64,000 nt of DNA. It comes from Cylicocyclus nassatus (lineage: Eukaryota > Nematoda > Chromadorea > Rhabditida > Strongylidae). Made by a program: the position numbers and the translations under genes. The stretch is taken from positions 56,339,140 to 56,403,139 of the forward strand of contig CATQJL010000112.1 of NCBI GenBank assembly GCA_958299035.1, in the 5' to 3' direction. Shown here piece after piece: positions 23,701 through 35,700 of this stretch. Below the pieces are notes generated by a model. The model did not search any database. It was given only the letters and a program-made list of their open reading frames with translations, and was not told the DNA's origin. Numbering within the stretch: position 1 is the stretch's first letter; each line of letters starts with the position of its first letter.

Positions 23701-26700
23701 CCGTTTTCTGAGATAAATTATTAGTCGTTCGATCCGTGTAGTCTATTGATCCGGTTAGAACCGTTATACCACTAGACTACCCCGGTTACATGGGGGCCGA
23801 GCATACTAGGATTGATTGGAATACATATGGGGCGAATGATATCGACTGTCTCACAAGGGAACGATCCCAACTTAAGGTGGCGAATTGGAATGAAGCGCAT
23901 ATCATCAGATGCGTCTTGATGAGCTGATTGCAAATCTACCTTCCGTATCTGCGACAACGTTATCTGGAAAAAGTTATGAAGGTTAAAAACGTGAAGTAAC
24001 GGGGGTTTTAGTGCATAATTCGCTTCAAAATCCAACTTGGGAGTATATGACTAGCATGATTTTGAGTGTAATGATTTCAAGGAATGCTCACACTCTAAAG
24101 AAACACAAATAAGTGTTTTTAATAACTAATTCGAGGTATTGCGCTGTATAATTGCCAAATTTGGACTTTTCATTGCTTATAGCTTTTACCAAAGAACTTG
24201 AGTTGCTTCTTAGCTGTTCAAAAACATTTATTTGCGTTTCTTTTGAATGTGAGCATTCCGTGAAATCAGTGCACTCAATATGATGCTAATCGTGCACTTC
24301 CAAGTTGGATTTTAAAGCAAACTATGCATCAAAACCGCCGTTACTTCACATTTTAACCTTTCATAACTTCTTCCAGATAACGTTGTCGCAGATATGGAAG
24401 GTAGATTTGGAATCAGCTCATCAAGACGCATCTAATGGTTTGCGGTTTATTCCAATTCGCCACTTTGAGTTGGGATCGTTCCCTTGTCAGAGGCAAAACA
24501 GCATAGAACGCGTAGAACAGGCCACCTTAAGTTGGGATCGTTCCCTTGTCAGAGGCAAGACAGCATAGAACGCGTAGAACAGGCCACCCTAAGTTGGGAT
24601 CGTTCCCTTGTCAGAGGCAAGACAGCATAGAACGCGTAGAACAGGCCAAGAAGGCGAAACCAAAAAACCAAAGAGGTGGAAAACTTATGCGCCATCGAGC
24701 AGGCGACATACGTAACAGGCCAAGAAGGCCAGATCTAAGATCAACTGGAAAGAAATCTCTATTATATCATACAGAGCAATTCCCACACAATTTATTGATT
24801 GTTTTGGCTTCATAATCCCATTATCGAGCGATTTCACGCGCGGCGTTGATTACCGATGAATGTAAAGGCAAGGCGAAGCATTTCGCTGCCGAGTACATTC
24901 ATGTTCATGGATAAGGATCAGGAGCAAAGATGTGCAGATTATATCCATGAGAGAAGGGCACAGTTGATGATGGAGGAGATAAGCCTCATCAGAAAAGAAA
25001 CGGAAATGCTACCTGGGATGTTAAGCAAGGTCCTTAGACGATGTAGGATATCGGTTGATGGATTGCCACTTGAAGTAGAGTTGGAGGTTAAGGTAGCCAC
25101 AGTCTTGGGTAGGCTGGAGAACCTAACTGCCGAGTTAAACCAAATACTCGGTCCCAGAGCAACGACAGTCGCAGTGAGGGAAGCTGCACCTTCTGAGTCA
25201 CGGCAGGTTAATGCATGCGGAGGAAAAAACCCGAGGGTTTGCATGCAGATACCGACAGTATTGAGAATACTGAAGTGATAAAGAGGGAGCAATGCCGCTC
25301 ATGTGTCGCAGGGAAGTCAAACCTTCTGCATTCAGGCAGTGTGTTGGGTCGGATGACGGACCACTCGACAATCATCGAGGTGTGGAAGATCAGTTGCTCA
25401 GCAATTTTCAAAGCATGACTTTCCTGATCCTGGAGTCTTCAAAGGTTGTGAGGATGAAGACTTTGACAGGTTCACTCGAAAGTTCAAAAGGAAGTACAAT
25501 CGTCCAGGATGAACAGTTGCTGATTGAAGTCCTAGGTGACGGGTGCTTGCAAGGACGGGCAAAGTCCTTATTTCTGAGTATACACATGGGGGTAAAACAG
25601 CAAGGCCTCGACAGAGTAGAGAGGGAGATGGCCTCACTACTGGCCTGTGACTCCACAGCAGCTAGGTTAAAGGCGCTGACAGCGTTAAGGAACATGCGCT
25701 TAAGGCCAGGCCAAGAGGTTGCAGACTTCTGTGTCGCCCTCGAGAACCTAGCAAGAAAGGCCAATTTTCAATGTAGTATTGAAGATAGATCGATGGAGTA
25801 CGCACAGATTCTGCTGGAGAATCTGACGTCATGGCCGGAATACGTGCAGCTGGTGCTCAGATAATCACCGGGGGCAGCGGTCCGCAAACTCGCGCTTTTC
25901 TGCAAGCGATCACCAGATTTTTGGGGCGTGGCCAAATCTTCAGCGAGCGGTACTTCCTTAACTGTCTAATCTACCAGCGGGCAGCAACACAGAGTTTTCT
26001 GCAGGCGCTCGTCAAATAATCTCTTTCAGCAAACGCTGGCCGAACTTTCAGCAGGCGCTCGGACTCTTCTTATGCAGTTTCGGGCTTACGTCGAGCACAG
26101 GCAAGACTCTGTGTGGCAGAGGTATCAGCGTTGGTTCAATTACTCAAGTTTGAGGTACTTTCTCTCAGCGGAAAGTACCTGTACTTTCTCTCAGCGGAAA
26201 GTACCTGGGGGTTGCGCGGTCCTCCACAAAGGACCGTGCGGCCCTCGAAATTTTTGCATATTCTCGCGGGAAGTCCGCGAGAATGCGGCCAATGAGCCGC
26301 AGCTAATTAAGGAAACCGCGACTGTTCTCCAAGCATTCGTCTAAAATTTCGCTAAAATTATTCCAAATTTCTGCAAGCGGACCGCAAGAAATCAGCGAAC
26401 TATTTTTCCGGTGCGCGCTTGCTCAAAATTCGCATGGCCGCCTGCCCCCGGCGATTATCTGAGTGGGAATCCTACACCAAGTGGACCCAGCCGATGCATA
26501 TAATAAGATTAAAGAAGTCGCGATTGAGATCGAACAGTCGCGAAGATTCTGCGAATTTCGAGAGGAGGAGTGAACAGCAAGCTCCGTCCTGCAAGAAAGA
26601 AAGTGAAAAGGAGGGGTATCCAGCATTGACGCAAAGTCGAAGCAGCTCAGCGGAGAAAGGCGAAAGGGAAGTTGGCATGAGAAGGCAGGAGCCAACGAGT

Positions 26701-29700
26701 AGCTCTAGTGCCTATGATGAGGATCAGGATGACAAAAGATGCTTCAAATGTGGTCATTTCGGACATGCGATGAGAGATTGTAAGCATAGGAAAACGGAGA
26801 AGGAAGGCGTCATCAAGACTTAGGATGGAGTGAGAACAATGATAAGTAGGAGCAGGAACATGATCCTAAAGCCCAACCCGACGCATACGGACTTGTTGGC
26901 AGGATCACATGGACTCAAGCGGGAATGTTGGGAAGAAGGGTTTCGACATTCTAGACACGGGCTCAAAGATAAGTATACTATCCGTGAGCGTGCTTATGGA
27001 AGCGAGGAAGAATGGGTACGATGTCGAGTCACTTCAGATTTTCGACATTGTAGAAGGAAGCATATACGATGCATCCAACCATGTGATGAGCTTTCTGGGA
27101 GGTGTAAAAGTAGAAGTTGAATTAGAAGGTGGATGCAAGAAGGAAGTGGCTTTTCATGTTTCGGACGATACTAATGAGGAAATACTCATTGGCACAAATG
27201 CATTGATGAGTCTAGGGGTGGAAGCAGTGATACACAAGAAGCCTGAAGTCAAAGTAAAACCAAAGGATAGTATGGTGCCTCCACACAAGACAAACACCGC
27301 CTCAATAAGAGCGAAGATCCAACAAGGTATCATAACTGTAACAGACCTATCTCAGTGAAAGACAGATCTGTCACTGTCAACAAGAAAACTTTCATTGAGG
27401 AAAAAAATGATGTCAAAGCAGACAAAGGAATCTGGTCAGAGGAAGCTTGTAAGCGCAAGTGGAAGAAGTCGACATGTAGGAAGGGCGGCAAAAAGCACAC
27501 TCCTTCCAGAAGTGATCAGAATGCGCGGAGAGGCACAGAAAGGAGTCAGAGTAAGAAAGGCACGAAGTGAGGAAGGACACAGTTTTGAAAAGGAACGTGT
27601 TGCGTTTGTTGCGCCGAGATGTGCAGGACTTGAGGAAGTTGGGCTGAAGAAGTGTGAAGTATTGACCAAGGTAGCAGTATCATTCAGTCAACTCAAAGAA
27701 GCGTTGAAATACTTGAAGAACTGTCGTATTGGATCATAGTATGGCCCATGAGCAAGGAAGGGAGGATGAGGCTATCATTGAGACATTGCGGATATGCAAG
27801 AAGTACCTCGAAGAAAGAGGAAAAATTGCATCCGTGTGGCCGCCACCATTACTCAAGAAGATTGATATGTGGAAAACGAAGTCAAAAGTGTGGACGGTGA
27901 TTGAGTCAATACTGAAAAAATGGACAAACCCAAATCGGTTATTTACGTTGGCTCCTTCAAGAAGAGAAAGTGGGAACGTGAACAGAGAAGCAGATGGACC
28001 CCAAAATTCTTTTCAGGTATACGACACGTACTTCAGGGATGCATATGCGCGCTACCTCTACAAGGACATTCGCAGGAGAGTTCCCGGTGCAAAGCTCAGC
28101 AAGTTTCAGCAGCCGCCGAGGACGTCGGCTCCCCGGAGGAGAGGGATGTCAGAGGGCGCGGATCACCGACCTACTGATCTTCAGTGGCGGGAAGAAAAGC
28201 CCGCGTTGACCCCTTTGGCAGGTAATAAATACCGGGAGTCAGGGAGAGGTGTCAGACTGCGCTGAGGAAGCGCTAGCGGGTGCTAAAGCCGTCGAAGAGA
28301 GGCGGATCTCCCCCTTAGATAGAGTTCATTCAATAAGCCTGCCGAAGAGGTCAAAGAGGGTAAAGCCCGTCGTTTTCTTGTTAAGCTTGTTCAAGTTACA
28401 CGTTCTTGTTTCTTGTTGTTCGATGTCGTTTTCTGAGATAAATTATCAGTCGTTCGATCAGTGTAGTCTATCGCTCCGGTTGAAACCGTTATACCACTAG
28501 ACCACCCCCGGTTACATCACTACTCTTAACTCATGATTGCTCATCTCTGAACGGCGACCACTCAAAAGTGTTATATGATTTAAGTCTAGTAGAACTGGAT
28601 TACTCCTTGTTTGCCTGCCTAAAGTGTAATCTCCTCACTTATCGGCATTCAAGTTTTGAACTTGAGCAATATCTACAGTAAGTGTCGATTACACTCCCTT
28701 TCGCATGAGATTTACGCATGCGCAACGCAAGGACCCTGCGTGCGGACTCAATCGATTAGGCCAATTTGAATCAAGCTACACGCGCGCGAACGTGACGCGA
28801 AGCATTGCGCTTACAGAAAAGAGCACGTGATTTTTACATGGACTGTACATGATTTTATCCTGAAACTTACTTCAAACACTCTCTTCTCCCAATGTGAACC
28901 CGCAGTCCCAGGGCCACCTTGACTTTCAACCTCAGCTCCCTCCAAATCTTCGCATTTGAAATGCATTTGTGCTTCTTCCTTTACCTTCGGTGTGACCATC
29001 ATATAGACATCGTGGGAGATCTGGAATTATCTTCCTTATGTAAATGATGCAAAGAATGAAAATTCCAGTTTACTGCTATAATTGAACTCTGAATACAACA
29101 ACACTGAATGAGCCCTTACAAGGGATCCACGGGAGTTCTTGTAAGTTATAGTTCCTGATGATCATATTTTCTTGCTATAATAAACCTCAATTACCAAAAG
29201 AGAGCCCTCTAATTTAATTAGACGTACGTGCAACAAGAGGGGCTCAAGTTGAACAAATTAGAAAAATACAGCTTATCAAGAGAACAAGTAAACATTTTAG
29301 AACTAGAAAAAGATGAACTGAAGTCTTACATCACTCCTAATACAGTGCTGGCCAAAATTATAGGTCCACTCTAAGAAATGCCATGACTCACTCTGTTGTG
29401 AATGAAATTTTCCAAAATTTGGTAGAAACGTGTGTTTACCAGCCTACTATCAGCCTTCAAACGGTTCTCGTTTTCGTTTGATCATTCAAGAAAAAATTAG
29501 AAATTTTGAATAAAGCATGCTTGAAGGCTGGCCAAAATTATAGGTCCACCTGGAGTTTTTACTGATTAAAGCACTTCTTAGCTCCCGAATTTTTTTAGAT
29601 AGGCACACATCCAAAAACGTTAAACAGCTGCATTGGTCAAGCTGTGTCATACCTTCAAAAAGAACTGATTATCTGCTTTTTTGCCTTGAAGATTCACTCA

Positions 29701-32700
29701 CATGTATTTCGCTCCATAAACCTGCGTTGAGTAAGAAATTCTGCAATTTCTCAGCTGGATCGGAAGGGACGGGGTTTCATCTATCTACTGGATGCTTTTT
29801 GACGTGAGCATTGAGGAAAAAATCCGACTTTTTGCTGCTGAAGCAAATCTGACATATGCTTAATCGGCAGGGTAAGCCTCAGTTTCTGCCCTAAAATCCT
29901 TTATGCATTGTCATTATAACCTCAAGATATTGTAAAAGCGTTATTTACACAAGAATAAAGCTGTTCGCCATACTCGCAAATGTCCACAAAGCTGCCTTGC
30001 TTCTTTTTCGAAACATGAGTTGTGTGTGCAACGTAATAATGGTGTTACGGATCCAAAATAGCTTTCCAAGTGCTACCTCACTTAGATTTTTGACAGTAAT
30101 TATTTACGGATACAGCTTGTAGTGTATGCTAGCGCATGATTCTTTTGAAAATTTTGGTCGGAGCCACAAGTAGCTTTGGTGCTTGTCGTAATCAGTTTCT
30201 GCAGAGTGATTTCAGTAGTTATACTCGAATGCTAGGATCTCTAGAAAGTTGTAACTATGGTATACGGACTCCCCTTCATAGAAACAATGCCTTTACTTCA
30301 CTCAATGCCCCTGAGAACATTGTAAGAGAAGTTTAAAGGCAGAAATTTGAGCTCAGGATTGCAGTACTGTCAATGTCAGATTTGCTTCAGCAGCAAAAAT
30401 TCGGATTTTTTCCTCAATGCTCACGTCAAAAAGCATCCAGAAGATAGATGCAACTCCGTCTCTTCCGATCCAGCTGAGAAACTGCAGAATTTCTTACTCA
30501 ACTCAGGTTTATGGAGCGAAATACATGTGAGTGCGTCTTCAAGGCAAAGAAGCAGATAATCAGTTCTTTTTGGAGGTATGACACAGCCTGACCAATGCAG
30601 CTGTTTAACGTTTTTGGATGTGTGCCTACTTAAAAAAATTCGGGGGCTAAGAAGTGCTTTAATCAGTAAAAACTCCAGGTGGACCTATAATTTTGGCCAG
30701 CCTTCAAGCCAGCTTTTTTCAAAATTTCTAATTTTTTTCTTGAATAATCGGACGAAAACGAGAACCGTTTTGAAGGCTGATAGTAGGCTGGTAAACACAC
30801 GTCTCTACCAAATGTTGGAAAATTTCATTCACAACAGAGTGAGTTATGGCATTTTTTAAAGCGGACCTATAATTTTGGCCAGCACTGTATCTCTAAACGA
30901 TCTCCAGCAGTGGTGTAAAGAGCGATATTTATCAGACCTTTCTTAGTTCTATTCTAAGGCAGTGTCTCAGCAATATTTCTTTTCCATATTTTCGCCCCGG
31001 GGCCTTCTCGCCATAACTCATATCTGGGCTTCCCAGCGAATGAAAATAGCGAAAATGAGCTTCTTCCGAAGCTTTCCGGATCCGCATTCACTGAAGAATA
31101 CATGCAAGTGAGTGGGGCCCGGAACAAGAGAGGTGGGGCGCGCAAGATACCAGGCATATCTTCATCGAACGCGGACCTGGAAAGCTGCGGAAAAAGCTCA
31201 TCTTCGCCATTTTCATGCCTGAAAGCCAAACATGGATTACTCATTTCGAAAAGGTTCCGGAAAGGTGAAAACTGAAAAACGAAATTTTGCCGTGACACTT
31301 GCCTTTAACACATTGACGACAAGGCCGATTTTTCGATTACTGCCATTTCGGACAGGAGCCTTTTTTGCTCTGCCAAACTTACGACCCACCCGTGGGTCGT
31401 ATTGTCCGAAATGGTAGTCTTTTTGTGAGAAATTCGAAACATGTCTCTGAGAATATCCCCACAAGGGTTACCGTAGGTGCCGATTATCAAAATATGATTT
31501 GTTTCAGTTTTTGGCAGTATACGGTAAGATTACGGTAGTCACTCTGTACGAACCCAACATCAAGGATATTCGTGAAAAATTGTGTTTTGGGGGTTATTTC
31601 ACATGCTGATCATGATTATAATAGTGTCCACTTTGTTCACTACTTTCCCACAGTGGGACTACGGTAGCAGTACGGCAGAATTTTTTTAGGGATCAAAAAA
31701 CTGGTGTAAGAAGGCGGTATTAGAACTTGAGACTATCATTTTCGTAATCAGCATGCTAAAAAACCTATATATGCAAGGTTTAAGCTTCTTGGGACGAACA
31801 ATGCGAAAAATCAATAAAATCAATAAAATCGATATTTTTGATGGGCTAACATCAGTCTCATGCTCTCCCTGTATTTCTTGTACATGTAAACTTGAATTGT
31901 CAAAAACAGCACCACTCTGCGAGAAATTCGAGCTAAAATCTGTGCCTTACTTTTATCTACGGTATGCCTACCGTAACATTACATTACAGTATCCCGGACC
32001 CGGACCACTCCGGCTAGAGCTTCGCCAAGGTGTCCCCAGTCATGTGCCAGAATACCGTAGAATTCCATCACATGCTGGCAAAGTTAGAGCTTTCCAAAAC
32101 TTACGATCCACCGGTGGGTCGTATTATCCGAAATGGCAGTACACGTACGACCCACCGGTGGGTCGTATTGTCGTCAATGTGTTAAAGGCTCAAAGGACAG
32201 GAGAGGCAATCGTATGGTTTGGTCTCTCCACAAGGATAGATTTTTAAACGTTCAAATAGTCCAAGCCCAAGATTAAAAACTTATGTAAACTACCCAGTAT
32301 TTATGCTCCGAACCAACCACTTGGGATTATGATCCATCAAGTCCGAAAAATGTATTACGATACAAATTAGATGGGGTAACTTCGCACAAATGTAATCAAA
32401 TCTGGTATTATATAAGCAATTGTATGATGTGAAGAGGCCGCTTATTCCATCTTTTTGATTGGCGCGCTTATAAGAAAGGATACGCTGGAGCATGTCATGT
32501 ACCAACTCAATGCCGAGCATGTTGGAGGTCAGTGTTTGTTTGTATTTTTAACATATTTTTTGCTGTTTTTCTTGTTATTTGTCTTATAATAGGTCTAGTC
32601 TGACTTCACTACGTGCTGGGCGCCGAGTAGAGGTGACGCAGTGGTTAGTACTAGGCTGCTGCATAAGTTCTGCCCGATTTTTTGCTTTAAAGGCAGTGGA

Positions 32701-35700
32701 TCGGCAAAACTTGATAACCCAGGATCTCAACGCAGTAGGTTCCTTATCGTCCAAATATGAAAACAGTGCAAGCCCTGTTGCACAGCATGCCTTCCCTGTC
32801 GAGAAAATCGCTCTCAAATTTACACGCGCAAGCCATTACACGCACCCGGACGAGTTGGCAACTTCCTTCTCACCATTGGAGGCTGCCCGCCGCAATGCTA
32901 TAATCATTGGGTCCCGCAACGATCCAGCGTCATCAGCCTTGGTCCACTCGTCCAACTTTGAAGGGAAGGGCGTTGAAAAACGCTCGTTTTCGCCATTTTC
33001 GAGCTCTCCAAAGTGGATTTTCGTGATCAGCGTATTGAATAACCCCAGGTAAGAGAAAATTTGACTAGGTTGAATTTGCCGAGCCACTGCCTTTGAGTTT
33101 GAAGCAGTTGCTCTAAGAGAATTTCACCTCTAATGCGACACTTTTCTATCATTAGAAAGTGCTTTTTCTGCTGTTACTAACGCATAGCAAATTTCTATAA
33201 CTTCCTCAGTTGAGATTGCAGGCCTAAGACCCTCAGGGAGCAGAGATACGCTTTCACCTAAGAACAGGGCCCGGCACGCATTGGTTTGGAGCTTTTATGG
33301 AAACGAAGTCCCCCATGACTTCGCGAGAATTTACGAAGTCCCTCTCGACGTAAAAATCAATAGGGAAACCCTTATTCAACCAAAATAACAATAAAAACAG
33401 CGAAAAACGCGCATTTTGAATCATCTAGTATAATAAAAAATGAAAAGAAAACATTTCGAGTCCATTAAAGGCAGTGGCTCGGCAAATCTCAACCTAGTCA
33501 AATTTGCGTTTACTTGGGCTATCCAATACGCTGATCCCGGAAATTCACTTTTGAAAGCTTGAAACCAGCGAAAATAAGCGTTTTTTAATGCCCTTCCCTT
33601 TGAAATTGGACGAGTGGAGCAAGGCCGATGACGCTAAATCGTTGCAGGACCCAATGGTTATAGCGTTGCCGCGGGCAGCCTCCAATGGTGAGAAGGAAAT
33701 TGCCACGTCCAGATGCGTGTAAGATTGGCCTGCGCATAAGTTTGAGAGCAATTTTCTCGGCACAGAAAGCATGCTGTGCAACCGGGATTGCACTGTTTTC
33801 ATACTTGGACGATAAGGAACCTAATACGTTAAAATCCCGAGTTGTTGGATTTGCCTATCCACTGCCTTTGAAGGCTCTGCCATTAGGTATAGTACCATTT
33901 TAGTGCACGGAATGTCGAAAATCTCTTAAGCCAACCAAATATGTGGCCTCAACAGTCCGGCGATGCATTTTTCGGCATATAGTTCAAAGGACACCGCATG
34001 TGATTGGGGCGCGATATCTATCAACGCGCAGATTTACATTACTTTTGGCTCAAAAGAAGAGGAGGGACAATGGTTTGATTCGCTCTCTTCACTATATAAT
34101 AGATTTTTGAGCGTTTTAATCGTCCAAATCAAAAAGGTCGAAAACTTATGTGAACTCTCCGATATTTATGCTCCAAACCAACCCAGTTGGTTTGGTGTTG
34201 GTCTAGAAACCAACAAATTCGAAGACGGATATTAGGACACATAAGTTTCTGGAACTTTTCACATAACATAGTTTGGAGTAATATTGTATACACATAGCCC
34301 AAATTCGACTTCATGTGATTGTTTGTGCGCTGTAAACAAGCCATTTATTTGTTCGAGTCCTGCGTTTGAAATTCGCGCTCTTGCGAAAGAGCACGTTCAA
34401 CCCGTAAAACTGACATGTTCATGTTTTTGTTGCGCTTCCTCCAGGAACTTATAAAAACGATATCCCCTTCGCTTCTAGCTTCAAAAACGAAGTCCAGTTT
34501 GACCCCAACCCATCTGTGCCGGGCCCTGCCTAAGAAATATGTTCTTGCAAGAAAATCTCCATAGTGCGTCCCTCAAGTCAAGTCCCTTTATTGGTTGCGG
34601 AATAGAGGCGTAACAGGCTATCATAGACAGAAGCTCAAATTTGAAAAACATCTTGCTTGTAAGATTTATGGTCGAACATAAAATTTCTTTGTAAATGTTC
34701 TACAAGCAATAACTTTCTGCGGATGGAAGCAATCGATGAGTATAAGGTTGGAGGGGCTAGAGTAAAGAAATTAGCAGGGCCCACCCGTCTATTCCTTTTC
34801 ACCGCTCGCGTCAAGTGTAAAATTTTCATAATTTGTAAATAGGTATGGACACATGTGCTGAAGCGTGGTCAAAAAGCGGCTTCTTTTTTGTTCGGTCAGA
34901 AAAATCTCTCGGCTGCAAAGACTCTATGGGCTCTTTCATGTTGCAAAATAATCTACAAAAGTTTCTCTATCTATCTAATTTAAATAATATACCTACCAGT
35001 TCTCATAAGCGAGCATAGCCATGTCAAAAAGACAAATTATAGAAAATCGCTGTGGAGTTTTTGAGTTCTTGTTTCTTTATCAAAAGGATTTTTTGCAATT
35101 AGTATTTCTCTGATAGTCAAAGAACTGCTCAACAAATAGAAACTAAGATTATAAAAAAGTTGATTCGAAAGAAGCTACGATACCTTGAATTTGCAAATTC
35201 AAATCGGACAGAACTTAGCCTGATATGACAATTAGCTCCAACTCATAGCCGAGTAAAAATGAATCAAGCGCGAGATGAGACAAACTAACTGTTCCTGTGG
35301 AGCATTCCCAATTGTTTCTTGTAAAACGTTCAATGACTCCGGGGACGTGATGTTCATACTTCCTGGAACTCATTTTGCTACCAATTACAAAGACTACCCA
35401 AATGTGAATAAAACCTCACCTTGTCTCGTTAGTAGCATGAATATACTTCCCATAAAGGCCTTTAGAAAATACGAATGCATGTATGAGTTCATGTTTTACA
35501 ACTGCCTGCCACTGGTAAAGATCAGCGTAACCCATTTCTTTAAATTTGCCTGGACAAATGTTTACGTAGCCAGCGATCGGTCTGGAAATCTCATTTTCGA
35601 TATTAAGCCAGATAGATAGCCGACACACTTCATTCAGATTAACGTGCAACAAGGCACGATTCATCTTCTAGAATGTTCCTATACTATGTTAACTCGCCTT

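Larger units (their letters stand above)
23424..28516 (+). mobile_element. LTR retrotransposon 1, complete ends, gag and protease but no reverse transcriptase
   Basis: LTRs of 367 and 370 bp (TG...CA) are flanked by the 4-bp duplication TCAC (23420-23423, 28517-28520). Inside are a primer-site-like TGGGGGCCGA at 23791, gag segments, a CCHC knuckle, an aspartic protease and a purine tract before the 3' LTR. The 4.4-kb interior also holds a 640-bp MITE, a 62-bp tandem array and a 608-bp foldback. No RT, RNase H or integrase is legible, so this is an internally deleted or non-autonomous copy. It lies in an intron of the M8 protease on the opposite strand. Confidence 0.85.

Noticed and set aside
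23772..24035. Minus-strand 87-codon frame with a near-identical plus-strand partner at 24305-24568
   Set aside because: These are the two arms of a foldback MITE.
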